This document shows, piece by piece, positions 1 to 11,419 of a DNA stretch of 64,000 nucleotides (positions are counted from its first letter, which is position 1; every line of letters starts with the position of its first letter). The notes below the pieces were generated by a model. That model was given only the letters and a program-made list of their open reading frames with translations. It did no database searches and was not told the origin of the DNA. This DNA is from Dipteris shenzhenensis. Its lineage: Eukaryota > Polypodiophyta > Polypodiopsida > Gleicheniales. The DNA lies in NCBI GenBank assembly GCA_047967505.1, contig CM106539.1. One strand, given 5' to 3'. Made by a program: the position numbers and the translations under genes.

Positions 1-315
1 CTCAGAACAGTTGCCTCATCCTCTTGCACTCCCATGTGCCATAAGTTCCTCCTTAGCCACACTGCTTCACATGCAACAAAACATGCTGCCTTGTACTCAG
101 CCTCGGTAGAAGACAATGCCAATGTTGGTTGTTTCTTATTGATCCAAGAGAAGATACCTGAACCTAAAGAGAAAAAATATCCAGAAACTGATTTCCTGGA
201 ATCAACATCTCCAACCCAATTTGAGTCACAATGACCATCCAAGGAAGTGCTTGTACCATAGGTGATGCCATAATCAATAGTGCCCTTCACATACTTGAGC
301 AAGGCTCTCTTACAT
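1..315 (-). pseudogene. Ty1/copia RNase H fragment, cut by the window edge
   Basis: Read on the minus strand this is the C-terminal RNase H part of a copia polyprotein. In order I see LLKYVKGT (the arm before RNase H), DGHCDSNWVGD (first catalytic Asp region), SRKSVSGYFFSLG, KKQPTLALSSTEAEY (catalytic Glu region) and ACEAVWLRR. These are conserved landmarks of plant copia RNase H. Homology stops near 315, and the element continues beyond base 1, so completeness cannot be judged. It is a different subfamily from the two large copia elements at the right end, because the spacing and residues differ. Confidence 0.85.
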
Positions 316-779
316 GGGGGTGGTGCAAGAATTTAGAGGAGGGTTATTCACTTTCCCGTTCACATGTAGAACTGCTAGCCGTGCCAGCAAAGGTAACCAT
401 GAAGGAATAGGAGGAGATTACAGCCCCCTCAGATCGTTGACAATAGAACATGCTAGAACGAAGTAGCTTCAACACGAGGAGAACTCAAACCAAGGTCAGG
501 CGCTCCTGGTTCTGATAGCTTGCCTAATGGGCTCTTTCAAAGCCAGAAAGAAGAGAGTTTTTCATCGCCTAGCCAAAACCCCACTCCTCGCCTCCAGGTT
601 GATTCAAACACAACTAGGAAATTAGAGGGTGGATGCCTCAATGCTCAACCAACAAATGGCCCAGGACCCGCCTCCAAGTCCATAGGAATAGAGCGAGGAG
701 CCAACTAGAAGGACAGCAGAAGAGAAACTGAAGGCCATCCATCAGCGGACACATGACAACCTCAACATTAGGACCAACA
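316..779. other. No gene recognised
   Basis: This stretch between the copia tail and the LINE holds only short open frames without recognisable motifs. It may be the 3' untranslated part of the copia element, or LINE 5' sequence. Confidence 0.5.
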
Positions 780-816
780 GCCTGAAGCTGAGGAGAGCTC
801 ACCTTTTAAAGGTAAG

Positions 817-1190
817 GTGGTAGCTTTCCAAGATGAAGATAGGCTTGAGCAATCAATTGACTGGTTAGAATCTCATGCCTTGATTGGATACTTGCCTAGC
901 CCTAGGCCCCTTGCTACTTTCCTAGAAGGTTGGCTTAGAAAGGCTTCTTTTTCTTTCTTTTTGAAACTGAAGATATGGCTTGGAAGGCCCTACACCATGC
1001 CTTATGGACTCTAAGGCATCAACCCCTATACCTTGAGTTTTGGTCTCAAGAGTTTAACCTTGATAAACCAAGGTCCACTTTTGTTCCTTTCAGTCAAATA
1101 GGTAGAGGTTCAGAAGAAACCTGCTGTACCTCTAGAAAAGGAGAGGTTAACCTTTCCTTTGGCTACCAACAATACCTTTGAAGCTCTTAT
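817..1190 (+). pseudogene. LINE ORF1 remnant (DUF4283-like)
   Basis: Two overlapping frames together resemble the N-terminal DUF4283 region of plant LINE ORF1 proteins. One frame gives ALIGYLPSPRPLATFLEGWL, matching the helix that follows the first strand of that family. After a frameshift another gives PLYLEFWSQEFNLDKPR, matching the usual 'plyl..W...F....' strand. The ORF1 product is expected to bind RNA. No zinc knuckle was found downstream, and stops follow near 1190. The assignment rests on motif shape and position before the endonuclease, so it is an inference. Confidence 0.5.
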
Positions 1191-1433
1191 TGACAAAGAA
1201 ACTAAATAGTGGATTCAAGATGCCCAAATGGAGGAAGCTAGTATTAAACCTGGATGGTCCAGAGAGTTTGAAGAAGATGTAAATCAATTGGATGCTAGCA
1301 TGAGAGTCAAAGCCAGGAGACTTTGAGGAAGAACTTCCCTTGGCCCAAAAAGAGAATAACTCTCTTGGACCTCTAGTTAAACCTCAAGCCACAACTCTGA
1401 ATAAGAGAAGGATCTCTCATGTAAAGGGCTAGA

Positions 1434-2200
1434 GTGCCCCACCCAAAAGCCCAACCCCTAAGGCTAAAAAGGGGAAGAGCAAGAATGGTGAATAAACCAT
1501 TCACTTTTCTTACCTTTAATGTCTGTGGATTAATTGACCCTTGGAGGAGTCATGAATTAGCTAAATGGCTGAGAGACAACTCTCTGTCTCCAACTTTTCT
1601 TGCATTACAAGAGGTTAAAGTGACAAATGACACTTTGGGAAAGAGACTAAAAAGAGTAGACAGCAGAAGAATTTGGTGCTTTACAAGTCATGATGAAGGC
1701 ATGGGTGGCAATGCAATTGGTGTTTTATCTCACTATCAAGACTGTGTTATCAGATGTAGTCAAGACCCTAACCATAGATGGATTGCTTTGGATTGCATAA
1801 TAAAAAGTTTCTTCTTCACAGTCGTGTTAGTGAAAGCCCCCATAGGCTCTTTGGAAAGAAGAATCACATGGGACTCATTGTTGAACCTAGGGAGTGATTG
1901 TATAATTATGGGTGACTTCAATATATTTGAGAGTATTAAAGATAAATGGATGCAGAAGGGTTCAATTCTCAGGGGATTTGAATATTAGCTTTGGGAAGAT
2001 GTCAAAGAAACTCTTCAAGTGGTTGACATTGGGGCTCCAAGTATTTTCACTTGGAGCAACAAATAGGTTGGGGACTTGAGAAGAGAGGCCAAACTAGATA
2101 GAGTCTACTTGGCTCAGTCACTGATTGGCCAAGCTCTAGATGTCAAGCAAGTCACCTTTTCCTCTCTCACTCCTTCACATCATAAACCAGTGTAATTTTC
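1434..2200 (+). pseudogene. LINE ORF2, APE-type endonuclease domain
   Basis: The domain would nick target DNA to prime reverse transcription. Visible motifs in order are FLTFNVCGL (metal-binding Asn), FLALQEVK (catalytic Glu), GGNAIGVL, IIMGDFNI (Asp/Asn pair), then after an in-frame stop at about 1986 FTWSNK, LDRVYLAQS and SHHKPV. The last motif is normally S-D-H-x-P, so the catalytic Asp appears replaced by His. The open part is 184 codons. The stops and that substitution indicate an inactive copy. Confidence 0.85.
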
Positions 2201-2676
2201 TTTAGACTTGGGTTTTGGAAAGAAAGGTAACTCCTAGTTTAAGGCTGACCCTTCCCTCTTGAAGATGCAGACAATATAAAAAGAGATAATAGAGAGTTCG
2301 TGCTTTTCTTTTGTAGCAGAAGAGCTGAATCTATGGCACAGGGATGGAAGGATGCTATTGAAAAGGTGCAGGCAATTCTCAAGGAATCCAGAAAGAACAG
2401 GGCAATCATTAGAGCAAAAAGGATGGACAAGCTTAAGAAAGACACTCAAGACTTAGAAAAAGAGCTAGAAACAATGACATCAATGCTCAACAATAGTTAC
2501 TGATCAAAAGAAAGGAAGTAAGAATACAAGAACAGATCAAGCTTCATAATGCCAATATCTACTTGAGAGGGTGGTGGACATGCAAGATAGACAGGCCAAC
2601 CAAAGAGAATTTCAGGAGGATCACGAAAAAGAGAAAACAAGAGGAAATCCCTTTGCTACAAAAAGATGATTGAGAC

Positions 2677-3880
2677 TTGGCCCATTCAGAATCAGAAAAT
2701 ATAGAGATAATAGTCAGCCATTTCAGAAACCTACTAAGCACGGTAGATTTAACATACCATAATGTTCTAGAGGCAAGATTGAAGTGCCATTCAGCCAGAC
2801 AACCATTTGTTTCTAATCTAGATAGAAATCAACTGGAATTAGAACTATCCCTTCAAGAGCTCAAAGAGGCTATTTTTGCAATGGCTGATGGCAAAACCCC
2901 TGAAGAGGATGGGCTTCCTGCTGAATTTTACAACGTCTTTTGGGACACTGTTGGCCCTTCCTTATTGGGCTATCAGGAATGAGAGTATCCAACAGGGGCT
3001 GCTCCCAGGGCATTTAAATGGAGGTGTCATTAAACTTATCCCAAAGGAAGGGGACAGAATAGTGCTAAAAATTTTGAAGCCTCTTACCATGTTGAACTGT
3101 TCATATAAGATATATGCCAAAGTAATTGCTTTGAGACTTAGACACAAGATGGACAAGTGGATCCTGGAATAGCAAAAAGGTTTCATCAAGAACATACATT
3201 TATTGGAGGCAATCGTCAATCTCTGGGAAGGGTGCACCCATGTTGAGGAAACCAAGCAAGAGATATGTCTTATTAAGATAGACTTTGATAAGGCCTATGA
3301 TAGACTCACCTGGGACTTTCTTCTGCAATCACTCAAAAGCTTGGGTTTGGGGAAGAACTTTAACTCCTATGTGGCCTTGCTACTATCAAATGCTTCTACA
3401 AAGGTTTGTATGAATGGGGAGATATCTCAAAGTCTTATGTTAGAAAGATCCATCAAACAAGGGTGCCCTCTAGCCCCCCTCCTATTTGCAATTGATGTTG
3501 ATGCCTTGGGGTGGCTGATTAAAGAACAAGTAGATGCAGGAGAAATCAATGGCATAGAACTCCCCTCAAGAAATCAGTTGGTTAATGAGCAATTTGCAGA
3601 TGACACTACCCTTACAATCAGAATAGAGATGATGTGGACATCCAAAGGGCAATGGAGTGCATGGACATTTTTTGCAGAGCATCTGGGTCAAGGATAAACC
3701 ACTCCAAAATAGGGTATGCTTTATTAAGTAGAGACAATCTAAACCTGTTAGATCAGCTGGGATGCAAAAAGATACCACATGGATATATTTTCAGGCTTTT
3801 AGGTATCCCTAGGGGATTCAATGTCAAGATTAAGGACATATGGGAGTTGTTCCTTGAGAAATTCAAAAAGAATTAAACAA
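2677..3880 (+). pseudogene. LINE ORF2, reverse transcriptase domain
   Basis: Reverse transcriptase fragments lie in several frames. The order is GKTPEEDGLPAEFY (domain 1/2), KLIPKEGD and PLTMLNCSYKIYAK, a stop, QKGFIKN, then a 164-codon stretch with IDFDKAYDRLTWDFL (motif A), SIKQGCPLAPLLFAI (motif B) and EQFADDTTL (motif C, F-A-D-D). A frameshift near 3630 is followed by thumb-like sequence to about 3880. Motifs A to C are all recognisable and the catalytic Asp residues are kept. The breaks make it a pseudogene. Confidence 0.9.
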
Positions 3881-5160
3881 TATCAGGGGACTGCAGGCAA
3901 ACTTGGTAGGGAGAAGGGTAGTCCTAAAGCATTGTATTTACCCAATCTTTATTTTTTATCTCTCTTGCTGGTGTCCATCCAAAACAAGATTAGAAAAACT
4001 CATAAGGATATGCAGATCCTTCTTATGGGGTGGGAATGACACCAGAAGAAGGATTGCCAAAGTTAAATGGGTTTTTTGTACTAGGCCAAGAAAAGAAGGA
4101 GGACTAGGTGTCATAATTGTCCAATTGGGAGCCTACAAGTTAGTAGCCACTTAGATAGTTAAAGTGGATACCAACCCTGATAGGGACTGGGCTAACCTTC
4201 TTCTCAAGAATTTTAAGCATGTCAGACCTCTCAGAGCCCCTAGATGGAAGGACTACCCTGTATTGGTAGCTATTGGAAACCCAGAACCTTGCTCTACCAT
4301 AGGGAGCCAACTATGGAAATCCCTATGGGGTGCCTATGAACAAATCAAATGCTATATCACACTCATTGGGAAAGGAAGTTTCATGACTTTGGATTCCATA
4401 TGGGTATCTACCTTTTTTCCAAGCCAACAGTTGAGTGATAATGAATTTTTGAGAGCTTGGCATTTGGTAAAGAAGGGAATCTCTTGCTGGGGTGACCTTT
4501 GGTACAGGCATAATATTAGATGGAAAAATTGGCTTGAGATATAAGAAGAGAGTTCAGACTTCAAAATGTAGACCAAGATCTGATCATGGGAAGAGTGCAG
4601 TTGTGGGAGGGGGACATCTCTTGGAAGGGAGGTAGAGTGCTTGATTACACCAAGGAGTTTGGGTGGGTTGGTAGCTCATCCCTCTTACCTATACCCACAC
4701 CCTCTAAAGGTATAGAGGAGGTTGTAGTTAAGTTAAACAAAAGATGGAACTGTGCTGATAATGCAAAAAAATGGGCACTCAGATTTGAGTTGATATGGAA
4801 CAAAGAAATCCTTGAGAAAATGTCTACTCTGCTATGGCTAACTTTGCATAAGGCAGTCTGGACCAATGGTAGAAGTCTCAGCATTGTTGGCAAGGGGGAT
4901 GGTACATGCAAATGATGTGTGATGAATAGAGAAGACATTTTTCATCTCTTCATTGCTTGCCCTAGAGCAAGAAAAGTATGGAAATATGTGCAAATCAGAA
5001 TTGGCGAGCCTATAAATTGGAAGGCCATACTATTGGGGGATGCTCTCAAAATACCTTATGCTAAATGGTCACTTATTAGAGCTTATGCTTTATGGTTTAT
5101 ATGGATTTCCAGGAATGCTTTACAATTCAGTGATGAGATCATGCATGCTGACTAGCTCTT
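3881..5160 (+). pseudogene. LINE ORF2 C-terminal region with zf-RVT-like motif
   Basis: Downstream of the thumb, long fragments continue in the same direction (3903-4154, 4164-4544, 4586-4915, 4919-5155). At about 4910-4990 they give C-K-stop-C-V-M-N-R-E-D-I-F-H-L-F-I-A-C-P, the CxxC-x7-HLFxxCP pattern of the zf-RVT domain that closes plant LINE ORF2. The stop lies between the first two Cys. FIWISRNALQF further on is also typical. The remainder to 5700 is probably 3' untranslated sequence. Confidence 0.8.
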
Positions 5161-5765
5161 TATTAATTGGTATGATTGCTTTATGCTTACTAACTGATCA
5201 TTCTCTGCTGTGCCTTGAGCTAAGTTCCTCTTGGATTAGGAATTTCATAACTACAATGATTAGATTACCCAAGTGCAAACAGAAATGGATGAACACACCC
5301 AAGAGGTAGGAAGATGTTCTAATTCAAGTTTTGACATGCAGGCTCATCTCCTCCCTCCACTCTGCCTAGTCAAAGAAGAACCTGCTGAATAGTCTACTCC
5401 AATTGGAATCTGCTCCTCACTTGTTTATGCTCTATGCACAGGTCATTGCTGAAGGCTCCTGCTTTGAAAGATGGCATATCAACAACTCCTTGCTGGGTTT
5501 TTCTATTTACCATGGAACATTGTCTCTCCCTTGGGTTATCAAGGACTCAACTGGGGTCCATATTTTGAGACTTAGCATCTTGTTGAAGTTAAGATACTGG
5601 TTTTGTTTCCTCTTATTTCTAGAAAGAGGTCTTTTTGTATGCTGGCATCCCTCTTTAGAGATGAACTTTTTGTCAAAGATTTGACAACATTGTACAAATG
5701 ATCCGAATATAATCAAAAAAAATTTTGCCCAAAAAAAAAAGGGAAAAAAAAAGAAGAAGAATCTA

Positions 5766-6869
5766 CACAAGCACCTCGGCAAGATCTGCAACTATGACAG
5801 GAAGAGAAGCAAGGAATGCATCCACTTCTCAAAGCTCACTGTGCCCACAAATCGGCAAGAGTTCTCCAGTTGTTGACCCAGGTTAAACACACGAACCACC
5901 ATCAATCTATAGTACCAAACATCTTTGAGAGGCTAGAGAGAGCCGCAAGTCACCAACTGGGTAGATTAATTCTGTACTCAGATGAAGGAGAGCCCAACGA
6001 CACATGGGAATGTTCGGGGAAACCCAATGATTTACATGCCTGTACTTTACCACATGTTGGAACAATAGCCGCCAATCGGATATGGGCTCACTGACAACGA
6101 AGCCAAAGTAGGCCTCTTATATGACCAATCCCAAAAAGTCTCAAAATTGATCTGGGTGCGACCCCACCAAGTCAACTGAGGGAGCAATATGAGGACCGTC
6201 AATTGCGGAAATACCTGGAGAGAAAGAGACACCTCAAGGCCACAAACCATAAATCTGAAGTTAAGGTGACAATCTAGGCCCCCATTGATGTGGAAATGTT
6301 TCAAGGGAAAAATACAATAAATATTGGCCTCCACTCGGAGCAACAAGTATTCCCCCCACCTCCTCCACTCCCTAGACTATAGCCACCACCACGTTCCAAC
6401 CCCAAGAGCCATCTTCTTTTTTCATTGTCTCTTCATCTTCACCATGGGCAAGGCTCACAGAAGCCATACAGTTTTACAATGCACTTAAGTACCAAAGACC
6501 TGGAGGATACATCAAAATGTTGGCCGAATAGTTATCAAAGATAGAAAACATGGAGCTCTAGCTACTAGATGGAATGGCCCAACTCCCTCAGGTATTGCAC
6601 ACAATTTTGTAGCAGAGGCAAGAACACGCCTCCCAACTATCCTCCTCTCTACTGCAAGCACAAGTCAAGGCATGTGAAAGCCACACCCTCATGATTGCCG
6701 CACAAGCTACCAGGAAAACTACCCTAGATAGAGCAGAGGAGTATAGGGCCAAGGTAAAAACCTAGAGGTTACTGTTACAAAGCTCAAGGATGAGCTCTCT
6801 ACCAGTGAATCCTTGGTTCAGATCATATGATGGACTAGTTGGACAAGGAAGAATCAAGCCTCAGAACCG
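5766..6869 (+). other. Unassigned; possible broken helical coding remnant
   Basis: No recognised family. On the plus strand about 6440-6800 reads, across one or two frameshifts and stops, as a helix-rich polar sequence (pieces such as ACESHTLMIAAQATRKT and TLDRAEEYRAK, then VTKLKDELS). This resembles coiled-coil tails of retroelement-associated plant proteins, but the call is weak. No LTR or target duplication was seen. Confidence 0.3.
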
Positions 6870-6877
6870 CAGAAGAG

Positions 6878-7124
6878 CTTGGGGGGGTCACTCATCATAT
6901 GTAACCCTATCACATGAGTTCAACAGAAGGATATTTTTTATTTCTAAAATTTACAAAAATAAATATACATAAGGGACTATTTAAAATAGTTTTGGAAAAA
7001 ATTTACAGATTTGTATAGAAAAGGGGTACATTTTATTAATGAAAAAATTTACAAATAAGGGATTTTAAATATAGACCTTGAACGCACGTGATATAGAGGG
7101 TTTATACATAGTGACCCCCCCGAG
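6878..7124. mobile_element. 247-bp terminal-inverted-repeat element (MITE), copy 1
   Basis: The element begins CTTGGGGGGGTCAC and ends GTGACCCCCCCGAG. The inverted repeats extend imperfectly for about 45 bp, through TAACCCTATCAC at one end and GTGATATAGAGGGTTTA at the other. It is flanked on both sides by the identical 8-bp CAGAAGAG (6870-6877 and 7125-7132). The interior is A/T-rich, with no coding capacity. An 8-bp duplication fits the hAT superfamily, although the G7-rich terminus is not a classic hAT end. A same-length copy in inverse orientation lies at 25997-26243. Confidence 0.9.
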
Positions 7125-7132
7125 CAGAAGAG

Positions 7133-8538
7133 CGATGGACACAAACTGAGCAAAGGACTAACCGACAAATCTAGATGCTTCAAGACCTCCTTACATAGGA
7201 TTGAGCCCTCACTATCGCATTACAAGCCAAAAACGAGTAGGTTCACACTTTGGAGACCCAAAGGAGCCCACGCTAGAAGACATGGAGCAACAGGAGTTCA
7301 CAATGTACAGGGAGGTCTCTGACTGCACACTATCCCTAGCACAATCGTCCAAACACTTTAGGCACACTTTGACACACTCTGTGCACAAAATCTCATCTTC
7401 CACATCAATCTCACTACCCCTCTCCCACCCAAACATCCTCCGCCAAAATCTCGACCACCACTGCCACCCCCGTTCTTGCACCCCTGTTCTCGCTATGTTG
7501 TACTTCTCCCTTGACCTTCAGCCTGTCAGCCTATCCCCTGCCCCTCTGATCTTCAAGCCTGAGCCTCCCACCCCACTCTCTTAAACTTACAGGCATGGTG
7601 TCGAGTAATCACCAAGTCCACCAATTATCCACGGGATGATGACGTGATGCAGCTACCCAAGCCTGACGAATTGAGCCCATGGGTATGTACTCTAAAAGCA
7701 TCCAAGCTGACATCAATTGGATGCAGACCTATGGCTGGGCTTTGGCAGTTTAAACTCAAAGGCATTTTGTTGGCTATCGCTCCACGAACTACCACCCCCT
7801 TGTCACATCAACATTTTGTTCAACAGGGTGCTACAAGCTCTCCAGGACTCACTCAAGTCCTTGGTGAGTAATTTTGAAACAATTCACACAGCATACCTCA
7901 AAGTTGTCATTGAGGAGGAGGGGCAAGAATCCATCTCCATCTTTAATGCCCCCCCCCCCCAGCATATATATTTGTCACCCAAATCCCACACACCCTACAA
8001 ATCCCACCCACCCCCCTCAACGACCTGCCAATCCCATTTTTCCTACTCTTCCTGGCACAAACCAACCCAAATACTCCTCTAACACCTCCATGACTAACAC
8101 TGCACAACATCGGACCTCCCAGTCCATATCCTCCAACACTCATGTGGACTCCTTGTGGACCTCCTAGAAAAATCATTCAATACATTGCTATGACTGGCAA
8201 TTCTGGTCCACAAGACGATTGACCTTTTTCCCATAGGGAATGCAGAGAAGGATCCCATGCCAAATGTGGATGATGATGTTCCTCCCATGACCCACTCCTC
8301 ACCACTAGAAGATGTACAATGGCAGACCAACCTACAATCCTTCCAGGACTTACCGACAGTGCTCTCATGCATCTTTTGAGGCACAATTGGAAGGCTCCCA
8401 CAAGCTCTTGTACCCTCACTATGTTTATCACTCAATCCTTCAATGACTAGAGGTGAGCCGACATGAAGCGTACACGTGGTGGCTACCACTTAGCTCTAGA
8501 CATGTCCATTTCCCTCACCACATAGACGCCGACCTTCA
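7133..8538. other. Unassigned intergenic or retroelement-derived sequence
   Basis: Only low-complexity open frames (127 aa at 7201-7584, 121 aa at 7717-8082, 131 aa at 8094-8489 minus). They are rich in Ser, Thr, Pro and His and show no domain signature. A run of 10 C at about 7949-7958 and CCCACC-rich stretches mark simple sequence. I see no supported gene. Confidence 0.4.
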
Positions 8539-8539
8539 A

Positions 8540-9058
8540 CCATGTTGGTGCACCCCCTTTTTAATAAAGGAGCAATTTTGGTGCTACTATTGCAACACAC
8601 CCCCTCTTGAGCGGCCTCATCCATCCCCTCTATATGCCCATGGAATGATGATAATCGATATACAAGAGCCTTTTGAAGACAGGGAGAAGGTTGAGAGAAT
8701 CGATATATTCCTTGGTACCATATGGGCCCAAATAAGTGTAACAAAAGAGAGATGATGATACAAGGAATAGGGTTGGCCCTCCCTTCAAAAGGTGGCATGT
8801 ATAAAAGGCCAATTGGTTGACTTTGGTCTTCATTGTTGTATGCAACCTTTGAGAAATAAAAGATTTCTTCTTTCTCATGTGTTGAGATTGAGGTTTGCTT
8901 GCTCTCCTTGCTTGCATTTGGTGTTTGCCATGATCCCCCTTCACCTCCTTTTCCTTCTCCATCCCCTTTCCTTCTTCCCTACCCCTCCTCTCTCTCTTTC
9001 TCTCCCCCTTCTTCTCGGTGGAAACCCCATTGCAATGATCTAGTAGGCACTTAAGTGA
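8540..9058 (+). other. Possible LTR or promoter-like segment (tentative)
   Basis: A TATA-like GTATAAAAGG at about 8800 is followed some 45 bp later by AAATAAAAGATT, a polyadenylation-like signal. Pyrimidine-rich sequence lies further on. This TATA-then-AATAAA spacing is common in plant LTRs. No partner repeat, primer site or target duplication was found, so the LTR reading is only an inference. Confidence 0.25.
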
Positions 9059-9324
9059 CACGAGTGAAGGATTTACTATGCAATGTTCGCACAAGGAGTA
9101 GCAAAGTCGACGGAATTCGTGTAATGGCGACGAAATGAGCGTGGCTTTCTCTGATTCCTTTCAACCAGGGGTTCGTCCCTTCGAGGTGGATCTCCAGCAG
9201 GAAGGACGTGGGAAATGGTTGAGAACCGGAGGAGAACAAGCTTAAGCAAACTTTGGGAAGAAGAGGAAGAGATGGTGAAGAAGAAGATGATGATGTGGCA
9301 GAAATGGGCTCAAGGGGGATCAAA

Positions 9325-9338
9325 GGGCTCTGATACCA
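9325..9338 (-). promoter_or_regulatory. Primer-binding site, initiator tRNA-Met
   Basis: On the minus strand this reads TGGTATCAGAGCCC. It is the usual complement of the plant initiator tRNA-Met 3' end and starts immediately after the LTR terminus. Confidence 0.85.
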
Positions 9339-9626
9339 TGTTGGTAAACTGAAAGAAAAGGAAAGAGTGGACACAAACTCAGAATACTTGCATTATGGAA
9401 TGAATAATAGTGAGGTCCTTAAGTAGGCACCTCATACATGCTCACTGACATCACTGATGACTTCAGAGCTCCACAATCATCTCCTCAATCTGCTCCTAGA
9501 TTCTCTCAATCATCCTATGTGGCTCTCCACCACCTAACTGTGCTTGTGGGCACCTAACTATGCCTCTAGCACTCACACATAGAAACCAAGGTGTGCCTGA
9601 GGCATACACCTTGAGATATCCCAACA
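9339..9626 (-). mobile_element. LTR of a minus-strand retrotransposon
   Basis: The 288-bp segment starts TGTTGG and ends CCAACA, a short perfect terminal inversion. It directly abuts a primer-binding site at 9325-9338, which makes it a 5' LTR of an element read on the minus strand. No matching 3' LTR is visible, and the body below 9325 soon loses recognisable coding sequence, so the element is truncated. Confidence 0.75.
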
Positions 9627-9725
9627 GTACTCTGCTTCATACTCAAATGGCGAGTCTACTTCCTCAGCTTGTAATTGATGTATTGGAACTACCTGAGGAG
9701 CTGGATTTGGTGCTCTTGGATATGG

Positions 9726-11013
9726 TCATGGATTCAGATTCTTGAGTAGTTGTGGGACTTGTGTCCAAATGGGAACATGATTTAGCCTCGGAGCTGGGGG
9801 CGCTTGTGCAAGTGCCAGTTGCTCATATAATGGCATGGGTGCTGCTTGGTATTGTTGAGGTTGAGGCAAGTTGTTGTGCATGTTGAAGATGCAACTGTTC
9901 TCATCATGGCCACCGACGATGCAGATTTGGCACCACAACCTTGGCAGTGGATTTTCTTATGGAGTGATCCTGGCTCTTAGGACCGGGCACTCATTTGCTG
10001 TATGATTGGCCATGCAATGTGGACACCAGACATTTTCTCGCTGTGGATATGTTTGAGTTTGTGGCTGAGACAATTGAAGTTTTTGTTCCATGGCCTGCAT
10101 CACGTCTTCTTTCAGCTTCAGGGTCATGGCCTCTAGGCGATCTTCATTTGATGTTTCATTAGTGGCCTTTGATTTGCCCTTTTTTGAGTGCTTATCACGT
10201 GTACTAGATTTGCCGTCATCATTGCTAGTGTCTAAGTCAGTCATGCCATCCTCGATGTCAATGGCTGCCGCATGAGTAGCACTGAACGTTTCATAGCTGC
10301 TTATCTTTTTCATATCCTTTCGGATTTTCTTTCTTAGTCCTGCAATGGACCATGCCATGAGGTACTTTGCCTCTGGGCGTGGGTCACATTTGGCGATTAA
10401 TCTTTTCATCTTACCCGGGTACGTGCATACATCTTCTCGTCAGCCTTGTTCGATCTTGCTTAGTTGGAGAGCGGGATCATCTTGTATCCTCTCCTCTGAA
10501 AGCGTCGTTTGCATTCTGTTTGAAGTAGGTCCCATGTGGCATGTTCTTCCACTAGAAGGTCCAGGTACCATTCAGACGCTTCATCAGTTAAGGCCATGGG
10601 AAACTAAGCCACCTTGGTTTCATGGGGATTGATCTCCACCTGCTCGGCATGCGGCATCAAAATGTTGGAGGAATCGGGCTGGATCTCCCCTACCATTATA
10701 TTTGGGAAGTTCTATTTTTCCCAAGGGGCGTCTACCTCGATTGTTATTATTTCTTTGGTTAAAGAAATTGTTAGCCTCTGCGTCAAGGTCAATATCCCCA
10801 TCATTGTCATGACGGCATCTAGCCATGTTGGGGTGTGGAGGAGTTAAAGAGAGTGATTGAATCTGAGGGGGGGATTCGGGGTAGAGGATTTGTGGGGGCG
10901 GTCATTACAGCAGAGTTATATGTGGATGTGGCAAGCGTTGGAGTCAAAGGCATTGGCCAGAGAACGTAGCTGCATGCAGATTGGGCGAGATTTGCCAAGG
11001 GTGTCTCTACCAC
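9726..11013 (-). pseudogene. Ty3/gypsy gag polyprotein remnant
   Basis: Minus-strand fragments join in order. An N-terminal low-complexity part (to 10819) is followed by IELPKYNGRGDPARFLQHFD. Next come FPMALTDEASEWYLDL, EECKRRF-like residues and MKRLIAKCDPRPEAKYL, all characteristic of retrotrans_gag. Then there is an acidic/basic linker and two Cys/His stretches (CPHCMANHTANEC near 9990, CQICIVGGHDENSC near 9930) that look like degenerate zinc knuckles. Gag would form the cytoplasmic particle that packages element RNA. At least two stops and two frameshifts break it. No protease or pol follows before the LTR at 9626, so the pol region is missing. Confidence 0.85.
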
Positions 11014-11419
11014 AAGTGCGGGTGTGGATGTAGTTTTGTTGGGAGGGTTAGAGTGGTGTTAGTTTGTGTAGGGACCATTGTGTTAATAATGTGCCAAAGA
11101 TTGTCCTACATGTGTAGGGAAATGTGCCAGTGCAGACAGATCGTTAATCAGAGGTCAAAGTGTGAAGATATGAGCGAATTTGTGCGATACGAGGCCCACA
11201 CGGGGGCACGAGTGAGCGAGTGCTAGAAATGCCAAAATGGTGTGCAATGGGCTAGAAAAATGCCCCGTAGCATGGTGTTTTCATGTGTGAAATATGGGTT
11301 CAAACGGGGTCTAGTTTGGGTCCCAAACGGATGAGTTACGAGGGGTTAAAGTAGGGGAAAATTTTGCTTTGTGGGGTGGGGGGTCCTAAGGGTGGTGTGA
11401 ATGGACTTTAAGTCCAACT
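11014..11419 (-). other. Probable gypsy 5' leader
   Basis: Sequence directly upstream of the gag remnant on the minus strand. There is no open frame of note. It is taken as untranslated leader from its position. Confidence 0.4.

Larger units (their letters stand above)
780..5765 (+). mobile_element. L1-type LINE (non-LTR retrotransposon), decayed
   Basis: The order is ORF1 remnant, APE-type endonuclease, reverse transcriptase and zf-RVT-like region, all on the plus strand. It ends at 5710-5765 with an A-rich tail of three A-runs, as expected for target-primed reverse transcription. Frameshifts and stops interrupt every domain, so it cannot be autonomous. The 5' end is uncertain (somewhere about 700-800), and I could not find a convincing flanking target duplication. 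Plant L1 elements have this domain order, including the C-terminal Cys/His region. Confidence 0.85.

Noticed and set aside
4323-4938. Minus-strand frames of 62-97 codons inside the LINE
   Set aside because: Shadows of the plus-strand ORF2 remnant.
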